A stretch of 23,220 bases of DNA from an uncultured Clostridia bacterium (lineage in GTDB: Bacteria; Bacillota; Clostridia; Peptostreptococcales; Anaerovoracaceae). The notes under the pieces are model-generated. The model ran no database searches and was not told where the DNA came from. It was given only the letters and a program-made list of their open reading frames with translations. The DNA lies in the NCBI GenBank assembly GCA_937915045.1, contig CALDNM010000213.1, positions 1 through 23,220 of the forward strand. The letters are read 5' to 3'. Both the position numbers and the translations under genes were made by a program. Positions within the stretch are counted from its first letter, which is position 1. Each line of letters begins with the position of its first letter. This document shows positions 1-7,070 of this stretch, one piece after another.

Positions 1-217
1 CGATATTTCTGCCATAGAATTTTATATTCCCGCTTCTCGTCCCGTGCGGAGCAAGCACTGTTTTGAGATTACGGAGGAGCGTCGTCTTGCCGCACCCCGA
101 CTTCCCGCAGAGCACTATAAATTCCCCGAAGCCGACAGATAAATTCGCTCCGTCGACAGCGGGCTTTTCCTTTCCCGGATATGTGAATGTCAGATCTCTG
201 ATCTCAAACGTTTCCAC
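1..217 (-). CDS. ECF/ABC transporter ATPase, 5' part only (runs off left edge)
   Basis: Reading the minus strand from a GTG at 217 gives 72 codons of an ABC ATPase: an N-terminal beta-strand region with the A-loop motif TYPG at about residues 12-15, then a Walker A P-loop GKSGCGKTT at residues 38-46. The Q-loop, signature and Walker B lie outside the window. An AGGAGA ribosome binding site sits 8 bases upstream of the GTG. The start overlaps the 3' end of the EcfT-like gene by 28 bases, so the two are translationally linked. By family knowledge this is the energising subunit (EcfA/CbiO type) that hydrolyses ATP on the cytoplasmic face of an energy-coupling-factor transporter. The substrate cannot be told from this fragment. 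Confidence 0.9.
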   Translation of the reverse strand, partial: METFEIRDLTFTYPGKEKPAVDGANLSVGFGEFIVLCGKSGCGKTTLLRNLKTVLAPHGTRSGNIKFYGRNI

Positions 218-1080
218 TTCGCGTTCTCCTTTATGTTCAGTATGACAGGTCCAAGACACAGAACGCAGTAACCCGCGTATACAGGCAAAGTCCCCGCCGT
301 GATCTTCGCGAATTCGATCGCCGGGTAGTAAGTCAGTGTATCAAGTCCCATGATCCCTCCCGCGATCACCGCGATGATACACACCGCCATTACTGCGGCA
401 GTCACCGTATCTCTCGCGTCGAATCTGTATATCGAATAGGCCGTCCGCCCTTTAAGTCCGTAACCTCTGGCGCGCATCGAATCGGAAGTATCGACCGCGT
501 TTTCGAGCGCCCACGTCGTCATTATTGAAAGCATTTTCATTCCGCGCCGTATCTTCTGCATGAAGCCGCCGCTTTTCGCGTCACGCCCTACGCATTCCTG
601 CGCCGTCCTGACTACCTCCATCTGCGCTTTGAATTTTGGAATGAATCTCAGCACCATCGAAAACACCAGCGAAAGATGCGGCGTGATCCTGCCGAATATA
701 TACATGAACTTGTCGCTTGTCATGACTTCATTGCAGCACCAGCACCAGAGGATCACAGTGCTGAACATTATGCCCGACACGATACCATATATGATCGATT
801 CTTCCGTGATCGGATTTCCGCGAAAGTAGAATAATATCGTCTGTCCGTAATGATTGAACAGCGGATTGATGATCGTCACGATGATGGTCAGCGGCAAAAG
901 CCACTTCGCGAAAAACTTCATCATCTTTTTCCCGCCGAGGTAAAACGCGTAAGCGAGCGCGCCCGCAAATGACGCCGCCAGAAAGACCGGATGCAAAAAG
1001 ATCACGCTAAATACTATCACGCACGCGAAGTACGCGAATGATATTACCGGATGGTATGTCGCAAAAGTGTCTCTCCCCAT
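190..1080 (-). CDS. EcfT/CbiQ-type energy-coupling-factor transporter transmembrane subunit
   Basis: This 296-residue integral membrane protein has several hydrophobic segments (roughly residues 12-50, 58-75, 95-115, 225-250, 265-285). A cytoplasmic stretch carries the family's Arg-rich coupling motif, seen as SMRARGYG near residue 203, which in known EcfT proteins contacts the ATPase pair. Length fits the CbiQ/EcfT family (about 250-300). The ATG at 1080 follows an AAGG site by 7 bases and lies 17 bases after the DUF4430 lipoprotein stop. The ATPase gene overlaps its 3' end. So this is the middle gene of a lipoprotein-EcfT-EcfA operon. No substrate-binding S component is visible inside the window; it may lie beyond the left edge. 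Substrate is therefore unknown. Confidence 0.88.
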   Translation of the reverse strand: MGRDTFATYHPVISFAYFACVIVFSVIFLHPVFLAASFAGALAYAFYLGGKKMMKFFAKWLLPLTIIVTIINPLFNHYGQTILFYFRGNPITEESIIYGIVSGIMFSTVILWCWCCNEVMTSDKFMYIFGRITPHLSLVFSMVLRFIPKFKAQMEVVRTAQECVGRDAKSGGFMQKIRRGMKMLSIMTTWALENAVDTSDSMRARGYGLKGRTAYSIYRFDARDTVTAAVMAVCIIAVIAGGIMGLDTLTYYPAIEFAKITAGTLPVYAGYCVLCLGPVILNIKENAKWKRLRSEI

Positions 1081-1097
1081 TCAAATGCCTTTTTCTT

Positions 1098-1742
1098 TTA
1101 GAGATCGTCTCCGAGTTTCAGTGTGTATTCCCACGAGATCCGATCGCCGGAACGGACCTTGTATTTTGAGCAGCCCTTCTTCGGGAACGCGCCGTTCACC
1201 GAGTACATCCAGCCGCTCCTGTCGCCCGCGTCCTTTTCGTAAAAGTTATCGATCGCCTCGACATAAGCCGTGCCGTACGAAGTGTGCCCCTGATACGATG
1301 TCTGTATGCCTTTGCTTTTCGTCGCGCGAAGAAGTATATCGAGGACGCTGTCTCCGTCATGTATTTTCATTTTCGTCGTCCCGAGTATCACGCCGTCCGA
1401 AGGGACGCGCTCCGCCTGCGAGCTGCTGAGTTTATCTTTATGCTGCACGAGCTCGTGGCAAGTTATTTTTATGGTGCAGTAATGTGTCGATGCCGAACTT
1501 CCCGAGCTTTTCGATGATGAGTTTTTTGATGAACTGTCCGATTTCGAAGCGGAAGATTTCTTTGTCGTCTTTTTCTTTTTCGCCGCCGATGACGCGGACT
1601 TCGAAGTCGAAGAGACTGTACCGCTGCCGGACGAGCCGCCGCTCTCACTTCCTGTACCGCAGGACGACACAGTGAAGATCAGCGCGAAACAAAGCATTAC
1701 TGCCGCCGCTTTTTTCAATTGTTTTTTCGTACGCTCTTTCAT
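1098..1742 (-). CDS. DUF4430-domain lipoprotein next to ECF transporter genes
   Basis: The product is 214 residues from the ATG at 1742; a longer in-frame reading upstream has no support and overlaps the divergent gene. A charged n-region and hydrophobic core end in the lipobox VSSC, giving lipidation at Cys28. Residues 29 to about 86 are a Ser/Lys/Gly-rich low-complexity linker that would hold the domain off the membrane. Residues 87-214 look like DUF4430, the transcobalamin-like beta domain, with VLDILLRAT and GWMYSVNG as landmarks. The family is known from cobalamin-binding intrinsic factor relatives and from bacterial surface proteins. Its position as first gene before EcfT and EcfA suggests a surface ligand-capture protein for that transporter; this is inference. 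Stop is TAA. Confidence 0.82.
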   Translation of the reverse strand: MKERTKKQLKKAAAVMLCFALIFTVSSCGTGSESGGSSGSGTVSSTSKSASSAAKKKKTTKKSSASKSDSSSKNSSSKSSGSSASTHYCTIKITCHELVQHKDKLSSSQAERVPSDGVILGTTKMKIHDGDSVLDILLRATKSKGIQTSYQGHTSYGTAYVEAIDNFYEKDAGDRSGWMYSVNGAFPKKGCSKYKVRSGDRISWEYTLKLGDDL

Positions 1743-1812
1743 AATGTACCTACAATACCATAACTCATTTACGTTCGCAAATATGTTATAATAGGCTTCG
1801 GAGGAAAAATCA
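1743..1812. promoter_or_regulatory. Divergent promoter region, lipoprotein (-) and amidohydrolase (+)
   Basis: On the plus strand TATAAT at 1787-1792 is preceded by TG with one spacer base, an extended -10 element. The transcript would begin at about 1799, almost at the GGAGGA ribosome binding site (1799-1804), so the leader would be very short. On the minus strand TTGCGA, a 17-base gap and TATTGT lie before the lipoprotein start, again implying a leader of only a few bases. Both are read by eye; the minus-strand one is the weaker. Confidence 0.5.
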
Positions 1813-3075
1813 ATGGCATTCATGAAATTTAAAAAAGGCGATGCTGCCGATACGATATACATGAACGGGCATATCGCGACGATGGATGAGGACTTCCCTT
1901 TCACCGAAGCGATGGCTGTGAAAGACGGGCACATCCTGGCTCTCGGACCTTACGAACAGCTCTCGGAATTCGAAGCTGAGACGACAGATGTGTACGATCT
2001 CGAAGAAAAATATATCACGCCGGGACTGATAGAAGCCGAGGCTTCTCCGGTGCTCGACGCGTTCTTTACGGACGATATCATCCTTCATCTTTTTCCGGAC
2101 GACAGTCTTGAAACGGTGCTCGATGACATTTCGTTTTATGCGAGACATAATTCCGGAAAGGAAGCGTACTTTGGTTTCGGATTTGACGCCGGGCTCGTGG
2201 CTGAAAATGAAAAAGACAGCCTGCGCTCAAGACTGGACGAGATCGTAAATGACCGTCCCCTTCTCATGCTCAGCAGTGACGGCTTTGCCGCTATGATGAA
2301 TTCGGCTGCCGAAAATATGATACAAAGAAGCGCGGATGAGGACGGCATGGACGCTGTGACTCTTCCATACGCTCTTTCGTGTCTGGAGCTTGTTGATAAC
2401 GGACTTATCGCGTCTCTTGTGAACACGAAGACCGACTATCTGTGGGAGCACGGATTCACTTCCATTTTCGAAAGCGACGCTCCGGAGAATCTCTGCGACG
2501 AATATATCGCGAAGCTGATGGCGCTCGCGAAGGACGACAAGCCGCAATACAGATTTTTAAGATCGGTGCGCGTCGCAAGTGAAATCGATCTCGAAACGGT
2601 CCGCGCTATGATGGACGAAGGGAAGACTTACGCTTCAGCATCTGAGGATGGGCTCGTGGATTGTTCCATGCTCACGCTCGATGTCGAGAAAAGATCCGAC
2701 GGAAACCTTTCACTTTCAAAAGGTTATATAGACGCGCTTTTTAAACTCGCGAGTGAAAAGAATTTTTCCGTACGCGTAAAAACAGCCGAAAACAGTGAAG
2801 TTAAAAAACGTGTCCTCCCGAAGGACGAGATACACGCGAGGACTGTGGAAGCGGCGGAGAAGATCGGCAGATCCGAAGACTTAGGATCGCTGGAAGTCGG
2901 CAAATACGCTGACTTCACGGTTTTCGACGATGACCCGTTCAACTCGGTGTCACAGGCAGGCATCCTCCCTGAGGCAGTCGCCACAGTGCTTGGCGGCGTG
3001 ACTGCATATGATGTCGAAGAAATGAACGCAATGTATTTGTTCAACGGTCTCACTGATTCCAATTTTGAATTGTAA
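1813..3075 (+). CDS. Degenerate YtcJ-type amidohydrolase (amidohydrolase_3 family), probably without catalytic metal site
   Basis: The 420-residue product keeps the family's N-terminal beta-sandwich (DTIYMNGHIATMDED at 13-27, then AVKDGHILALG) and C-terminal sandwich (HARTVEAAEKIG at 341-352, GSLEVGKYADFTVFDDDPF at 358-376). The barrel between is short: relatives are usually about 530-550 residues. The metal-binding HxH after the PGLID motif is missing; here it reads PGLIEAEAS at 70-78. The later HAIGD-type motif appears as VKTAEN at about 322-327, so its His and Asp are gone too. The reading frame is intact and has a GGAGGA site 7 bases before the ATG. I infer a pseudoenzyme or a decaying gene. 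It is head-on to replication, unlike its neighbours. Confidence 0.8.
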   Translation: MAFMKFKKGDAADTIYMNGHIATMDEDFPFTEAMAVKDGHILALGPYEQLSEFEAETTDVYDLEEKYITPGLIEAEASPVLDAFFTDDIILHLFPDDSLETVLDDISFYARHNSGKEAYFGFGFDAGLVAENEKDSLRSRLDEIVNDRPLLMLSSDGFAAMMNSAAENMIQRSADEDGMDAVTLPYALSCLELVDNGLIASLVNTKTDYLWEHGFTSIFESDAPENLCDEYIAKLMALAKDDKPQYRFLRSVRVASEIDLETVRAMMDEGKTYASASEDGLVDCSMLTLDVEKRSDGNLSLSKGYIDALFKLASEKNFSVRVKTAENSEVKKRVLPKDEIHARTVEAAEKIGRSEDLGSLEVGKYADFTVFDDDPFNSVSQAGILPEAVATVLGGVTAYDVEEMNAMYLFNGLTDSNFEL

Positions 3076-3260
3076 GAAAATTGTGTTATCTTCACAGAAT
3101 CATCACATAAAAAAAGTATACTATTAATCGAGTTAAGAGTATGAAGTATTTCATACAAACTTTCCTTCTTTTATTGAATACACACACACACTTTACACAA
3201 AAGCCAGGGCAAACCCCGGCTTTTGTGTTTCTAGTTATATTATATATGGGTGGACATTCG
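3076..3260. terminator. Convergent intergenic region with bidirectional terminator hairpin
   Basis: Between the convergent amidohydrolase and oxidoreductase gamma genes, bases 3196-3227 form a near-perfect inverted repeat: CACAAAAGCC-a-GGG, a CAAA loop, then CCC-c-GGCTTTTGTG, with one mismatch. The stem ends in A/T runs on both strands, so it can stop transcripts from both sides. A second hairpin with a 7-base stem (GTATGAA/TTCATAC, GTAT loop) lies at 3139-3156; its role is unknown. A CA dinucleotide run occupies about 3180-3190. No gene is seen here. Confidence 0.75.
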
Positions 3261-3836
3261 TTATTTCACGATCTCGTCATACTGCTCCTGCCATTCGTCT
3301 TTTCTCTTTTCAACGAGTTCTTTCATTGCGTCGAACCCGGCGTTGTACGCGTCGATGTTTGTACCCGCAAGGCTCGCGACAAAATTCTCTTTGATCTCGT
3401 CGTTGACTTTTGGATAATGCAATTTCGGTATCAACTTTGTAAGCGCTCCGAGCATTACCATATTCACTACGAACGGTTTGCCCATATCTTCCGCGATCTC
3501 TGTCCCCGGCACAGCGTAGACATCATCTCTGTCCGCTTTTACGAGCGTGCTGTTGATGAGGATCATCGCGTCAGGTTTCACGGTGTCTATGAACTTATCA
3601 TAACCGACCTGGTTCATCGCGACGAAAACGTCCGCTTCATCGACCTTCATATAATCGATCTCTTTATCGGAAATGACTACTTCCGCTTTGCACGCTCCGC
3701 CTCTCGCTTCAGGTCCATAGCTCTGTGTCTGCGAAATATAATAATCTTCTCCAAGGCCATACGCCTTTGCCAGCAATACCGACGCCAGGATGACGCCCTG
3801 TCCGCCTGCTCCCGCAAATCTTACATTAATTCTCAT
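3261..3836 (-). CDS. 2-oxoacid:ferredoxin oxidoreductase, gamma subunit (KorC/VorC-like)
   Basis: The 191-residue product begins MRINVRFAGAGGQG and belongs to the pyruvate/2-ketoisovalerate ferredoxin oxidoreductase gamma family, with the GAGGQG loop at residues 9-14 and SYGPEARGG at about 43-51. I chose the ATG at 3836 over one 7 codons upstream because the family normally starts just before GxGGQG and a GGAAGG site lies about 12 bases before it. The gene overlaps the 4Fe-4S subunit gene by 11 bases, the last joint of a four-gene operon. In the complex this subunit helps bind coenzyme A and completes the active enzyme that converts a 2-oxoacid, CoA and oxidised ferredoxin to acyl-CoA, CO2 and reduced ferredoxin. 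Stop is TAA. Confidence 0.9.
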   Translation of the reverse strand: MRINVRFAGAGGQGVILASVLLAKAYGLGEDYYISQTQSYGPEARGGACKAEVVISDKEIDYMKVDEADVFVAMNQVGYDKFIDTVKPDAMILINSTLVKADRDDVYAVPGTEIAEDMGKPFVVNMVMLGALTKLIPKLHYPKVNDEIKENFVASLAGTNIDAYNAGFDAMKELVEKRKDEWQEQYDEIVK

Positions 3837-4047
3837 TGTTGTCGCCGCCTTCCACATTTATCGCGCCGTCAGGACACATTCTCTCACACATCCTGCACTG
3901 AACGCACTCATCAGTATTCACCGCTTCCGGCATCGTCGTGCCGTATTTGTTTCTCTTTTTCGTCTTCTTGAATATCCCCTTCGGGCATACTGTAAGGCAG
4001 ATGAAACATCCCTTGCAGCAATCTTTATCGATCGATATCTTAGACAT
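3826..4047 (-). CDS. 2-oxoacid:ferredoxin oxidoreductase, delta subunit, 2x[4Fe-4S] ferredoxin type
   Basis: A 73-residue protein with two complete cluster-binding motifs, C-x2-C-x2-C-x3-CP: Cys11, 14, 17, 21 and Cys48, 51, 54, 58. A further cysteine at position 10 precedes the first motif. This is the electron-relay subunit of four-subunit oxidoreductases, carrying electrons from the thiamine site of the beta subunit to external ferredoxin. It starts 5 bases after the beta-subunit TAG, within reach of the GAGAGGT site at the end of that gene, and its 3' end overlaps the gamma gene, so expression is tightly coupled. The family and role are clear; the separate-subunit layout (rather than fusion) is typical of KGOR/VOR enzymes. 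Confidence 0.93.
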   Translation of the reverse strand: MSKISIDKDCCKGCFICLTVCPKGIFKKTKKRNKYGTTMPEAVNTDECVQCRMCERMCPDGAINVEGGDNNEN

Positions 4048-4052
4048 TTTTC

Positions 4053-4862
4053 CTACCTCTCAATCCCGTTCTCTCTGAGAACATTATTCACTCTGTCGAT
4101 ATATTCTATCGCGTCATCGTCTTTTTTAAGGAGCCCGATCTTCGTTTTGCCCGGCTGCTCCGGGTCGCCTTCATGCCAGACATAAGTCTGTTCCTTGAAC
4201 ATCTCCATGATTTTCACAGGATCTTTTTCTTTGAACACATTTTTGCCTGCCTGTACCGGGCACTGACTCAGCACTTCGATGAACGAGAAGCCTTTATGTT
4301 TTATCCCCTCTTCGATAGCCTTTTCGAGCTGCACCGGATGAGCTGTTGTCCATCTCGCGACATATGAAGCCCCTATCGTCATCGCGAGCTCGCTGCCCTT
4401 CATCGGAACGTCCGCCGCGCCATATGGCGATGTGTGTGTCTTCGCTCCCGTAGGAGTCGCCGGCGATTTCTGCCCGCCCGTCATGCCGTAGATCATGTTG
4501 TTTATCATTATTACAGTAATGTCTATATTTCTCGCGCAAGCGTGGAGAAGGTGGTTCCCGCCGATCGCGAGGCAGTCTCCGTCGCCGCTGAACACGACGA
4601 TGTTTTTATCAGGCTGCGCTATCTTGAGGCCTTCCGCGAAAGCTATCGCTCTTCCGTGAGTCGTATGCATGACGTCCATCTTGAAATAGCACGGGATCCA
4701 TGATGAACATCCGATTCCGCTGACACACGCCGTGTCATTCCTGATCCCCAGTTTTTCAAACGCTTCTATCGCCGCGTACTGCACGATGCCGTTGCCGCAT
4801 CCCGGGCAGAACAGCGTCGGGAGCGCTTCTTTCTTTATATACTTTGCATACAGATCATTCAT
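4053..4862 (-). CDS. 2-oxoacid:ferredoxin oxidoreductase, beta subunit (thiamine pyrophosphate-binding)
   Basis: A 269-residue protein. CPGCGNG at residues 19-25 is the conserved N-terminal cysteine motif of this family. GDGD at 93-96 followed by NN at 121-122 is the thiamine pyrophosphate/Mg2+ binding motif, and YGMTGGQ follows at 125-131. The beta subunit holds the cofactor and decarboxylates the 2-oxoacid. Its ATG overlaps the alpha-subunit stop by 8 bases. It ends in TAG, which shows that TAG is a normal stop in this genome, a point relevant to the rsmG lesion. The family cannot be resolved here between 2-oxoglutarate, branched-chain or other 2-oxoacids as substrate. Confidence 0.93.
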   Translation of the reverse strand: MNDLYAKYIKKEALPTLFCPGCGNGIVQYAAIEAFEKLGIRNDTACVSGIGCSSWIPCYFKMDVMHTTHGRAIAFAEGLKIAQPDKNIVVFSGDGDCLAIGGNHLLHACARNIDITVIMINNMIYGMTGGQKSPATPTGAKTHTSPYGAADVPMKGSELAMTIGASYVARWTTAHPVQLEKAIEEGIKHKGFSFIEVLSQCPVQAGKNVFKEKDPVKIMEMFKEQTYVWHEGDPEQPGKTKIGLLKKDDDAIEYIDRVNNVLRENGIER

Positions 4863-6063
4863 CGACCTTGACCTCCTCTAATATCCTGTCGAGTATTTCA
4901 TTCGGTGTGTGCAGATCTCCTCCGCATTTTGACATGGAAACGACTTTCGTCCCCTGCCCGCCGAGACATCTTTCGACCTCTCTCGAATATTTTCCTATGT
5001 TCATTTCCGGTACGATCACCAGGCTGCAGTTCTTTGCCGCTTCTCTGATCTGTTCGTCAGGGAAAGGCCATACCGAATTGACCTTGATGAGCCCGACCTT
5101 CAGTTTGCTGTAATCCGTACGGAGTGCTTCGCCGACGCCTCTTTTTTTGATCTCCTTCAAAAATCTGAACGGTGTCGCTCCCCTGTCATCCTTGATGCCT
5201 CTCGCCAGATTGATCGCGTTCATCGCCGGTCTCGCTACCGATCCGTACGCCAGCACCGCGATATCCGCGTCTTCCATCTGGTAAGTCCTTACGCTCGAGA
5301 TCTCATCTATGTGATCCGTGATCTTGCTGCATATATTTTCTATAAAATCTCCGCTCTTCTGCGGCAGATGTCCTATCCTCTTTCCTTCGTCATCGTGGAG
5401 CTGTCCTTCGACTGTCGTCCACGCGCCCTGGAAGAAATCCGCCTGAGGTGAAACTACATATTTTTTCTTTCCCTCATGGATGTTCTCTGTCCCCGGCTGA
5501 AGGACTACCTTTTCTCTCATGTGTCCGATCTCCTCATCTGAAAGAAGGATGACCGGTGTCCTGAACCTCTCCGCAAGTTCGAACGCTTTGATAGTAAAGT
5601 CGTACATTTCCTGTACCGACGACGGAGCGAGTACTATGATCTCATAATCTCCATGGCTTCCGTATCTTGCCTGATATATATCCTGCTGTGATGACAGCGT
5701 AGGCTGCCCGGTCGAAGGTCCGCCTCTCTGGACATCTACAATAACTATCGGTGTTTCCGTGACCGCAGCGTAACCGATCGATTCCTGCATAAGTGTGTAT
5801 CCAGGACCCGACGTAGCCGTCATCGATTTCACGCCTCCCCATCTGGCTCCGATGATCGCGCACGCCGAGCCGATCTCATCTTCCATCTGAATGAAGTGAC
5901 CTCCGGCTGCCTGCATCGCCCCCGACATCATCTCGATGATTTCCGTCGACGGTGTTATAGGATACCCCGCGAAAAATCTGCATCCCGCGTAGAGCGCGCC
6001 CTGTGAACAGGCTTCGTTGCCCTGCAGCACTGCCGTTTTTTCTTTTTTCTGCAGTGATTCCAT
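4855..6063 (-). CDS. 2-oxoacid:ferredoxin oxidoreductase, alpha subunit (KorA/VorB-like)
   Basis: A 402-residue protein from the ATG at 6063, chosen because GAGGT lies 8-9 bases upstream and the family's GNEA motif then falls at residues 15-18. YPITPST at 34-40 is the hallmark of the pyrimidine-binding domain. A transketolase-C-like domain at the C-terminus includes VWPFP and EMNIGK. It pairs with the beta subunit to form the active site. It is the first gene of the alpha-beta-4Fe4S-gamma operon, which is preceded by a 350-base non-coding region that should hold the promoter. The enzyme makes low-potential reduced ferredoxin during amino-acid or 2-oxoacid use, or works in reverse for biosynthesis; this points to an anaerobe. 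Confidence 0.92.
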   Translation of the reverse strand: MESLQKKEKTAVLQGNEACSQGALYAGCRFFAGYPITPSTEIIEMMSGAMQAAGGHFIQMEDEIGSACAIIGARWGGVKSMTATSGPGYTLMQESIGYAAVTETPIVIVDVQRGGPSTGQPTLSSQQDIYQARYGSHGDYEIIVLAPSSVQEMYDFTIKAFELAERFRTPVILLSDEEIGHMREKVVLQPGTENIHEGKKKYVVSPQADFFQGAWTTVEGQLHDDEGKRIGHLPQKSGDFIENICSKITDHIDEISSVRTYQMEDADIAVLAYGSVARPAMNAINLARGIKDDRGATPFRFLKEIKKRGVGEALRTDYSKLKVGLIKVNSVWPFPDEQIREAAKNCSLVIVPEMNIGKYSREVERCLGGQGTKVVSMSKCGGDLHTPNEILDRILEEVKVDE

Positions 6064-6413
6064 TTTCTTACCTCTTTCCGAACAAATTGATTTCAACATA
6101 CTATCTCGGGATCTTGACCCCTTTTGCAAATCTTATTCTATTCATTCTTATCCAAATGTAAAATGCATATTTCATTGTAGTAATATAACGTTTTGCGCAT
6201 ATTGCATCTGTCGCTCGAAACCGTTGCGATCACAGTCTTTGCTCGTTTTTCGCAGTAATGTTTTTAGCCTTGACGTCAAGTCAAGACGCGTAAAAATACC
6301 GCCCGGGACCTGTAACGGTCCGCGAGGCGGTCATTATATTACGTTTTAGTTATAATATATATCTAAATTATAAAAGAATAACTTTATTGTTCTAAAGTGA
6401 TTTTGCCTTTTTA
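6064..6413. promoter_or_regulatory. Intergenic upstream of oxidoreductase operon: candidate promoter and operator
   Basis: This 350-base gene-free stretch holds a candidate minus-strand promoter (TTTACA at 6162-6157, 16-base gap, TAGAAT at 6140-6135) in front of the oxidoreductase operon. A perfect 12-base palindrome CTTGACGTCAAG lies at 6269-6280. A terminator hairpin at 6298-6331 is listed separately. The rest is AT-rich. I do not recognise a riboswitch or T-box. The promoter is a by-eye match only. Confidence 0.35.
6290..6331 (-). terminator. Intrinsic terminator after the parB-linked lipoprotein gene
   Basis: Read on the minus strand, ACCGCC...GGACC, a GTTACA loop, GGTCC...GGCGGT form a long GC-rich hairpin (6331-6298) with a small internal loop. 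It is followed by ATTTTTA. It lies 83 bases beyond the lipoprotein stop and so would close the parA-parB-lipoprotein transcription unit before the oxidoreductase operon. Confidence 0.75.
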
Positions 6414-7037
6414 TCATTCACCCTGGATATAATGAGTGACTTTTTTATCTCCTGAAGTGTAAGACTCCGTGATCTCATACATATCATAATCTTTGACCAT
6501 AATGAAGAGAGCTCTTCCCTTATATGTGTCTCCGGCATAGAAGTCGTAACCCATAGGCACGTTCCCTATTTCATATGTCTTTGAAAGTGATTTGTAGATC
6601 TTTCCTCCCGATTCGATATCATCCCCGTTTTCGCCTTCTATTTTAAAAGGCAGTGCCACGTTTGTTATCCCGAATTCCTTCTCAGGATAATTCGACGGGA
6701 ACTTTACTTCATATTTAATGACGCAGTACTCGACATTCTTGCTGCTCAGCGACGGTATAGTCGTTGATTTGCCCGAATCATTGTAACTGCTGATATACTT
6801 CTTCACTTTAGCACTGTCACGCACTATCGAAGTGACCTTATAGCTCACACTGTGATATTTTTTATCGCTCTCAGCTTTTATCTTCGTCTTTACAGTAGTA
6901 CCGACCTTCACAGCATTAGGATCCTTCTTGGGTCCCTGCGATCCGCAGGCTGCCATGCTGAATGTCACAGCCGCTGCAAGCACGACTGCGAACGCTGCTG
7001 TCATCACTCTTTTCGATCTCTTCCCGGTCTTCGTCAT
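6414..7037 (-). CDS. Putative lipoprotein of unknown function (possible DUF4352-like Ig fold)
   Basis: A 207-residue protein from the second of two in-frame ATGs (7037); GAGAGG at 7049-7044 is 6 bases from it but abuts the first ATG (7043). A basic n-region, a hydrophobic stretch and the lipobox SMAAC give lipidation at Cys31. The rest is polar and beta-rich, with phrases such as VGTTVKTKIKAES and EYCVIKYEVKF that resemble DUF4352-type immunoglobulin-like extracellular domains; I hold that assignment loosely. It begins 33 bases after the parB stop with no terminator between, and a terminator follows it, so it is probably transcribed with parAB. No functional link to chromosome segregation is known to me. 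Confidence 0.72.
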   Translation of the reverse strand: MTKTGKRSKRVMTAAFAVVLAAAVTFSMAACGSQGPKKDPNAVKVGTTVKTKIKAESDKKYHSVSYKVTSIVRDSAKVKKYISSYNDSGKSTTIPSLSSKNVEYCVIKYEVKFPSNYPEKEFGITNVALPFKIEGENGDDIESGGKIYKSLSKTYEIGNVPMGYDFYAGDTYKGRALFIMVKDYDMYEITESYTSGDKKVTHYIQGE

Positions 7038-7070
7038 TGCCATCCTCTCAAATCCTGGGTTTTTCCGCTT

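Noticed and set aside
3179..3190. Short CA dinucleotide run
   Set aside because: Too short to call a meaningful repeat; noted only within the intergenic entry.
3141..3971. 276-codon open frame on the plus strand
   Set aside because: It is antisense to the gamma and 4Fe-4S subunit genes, which match known families; its own sequence looks like a frame shadow, rich in His, Arg, Phe and Cys.
6346..6378. AT-only inverted repeat (TTATAAT/ATTATAA)
   Set aside because: The stem is purely A/T in a strongly AT-rich spacer and can arise by chance.
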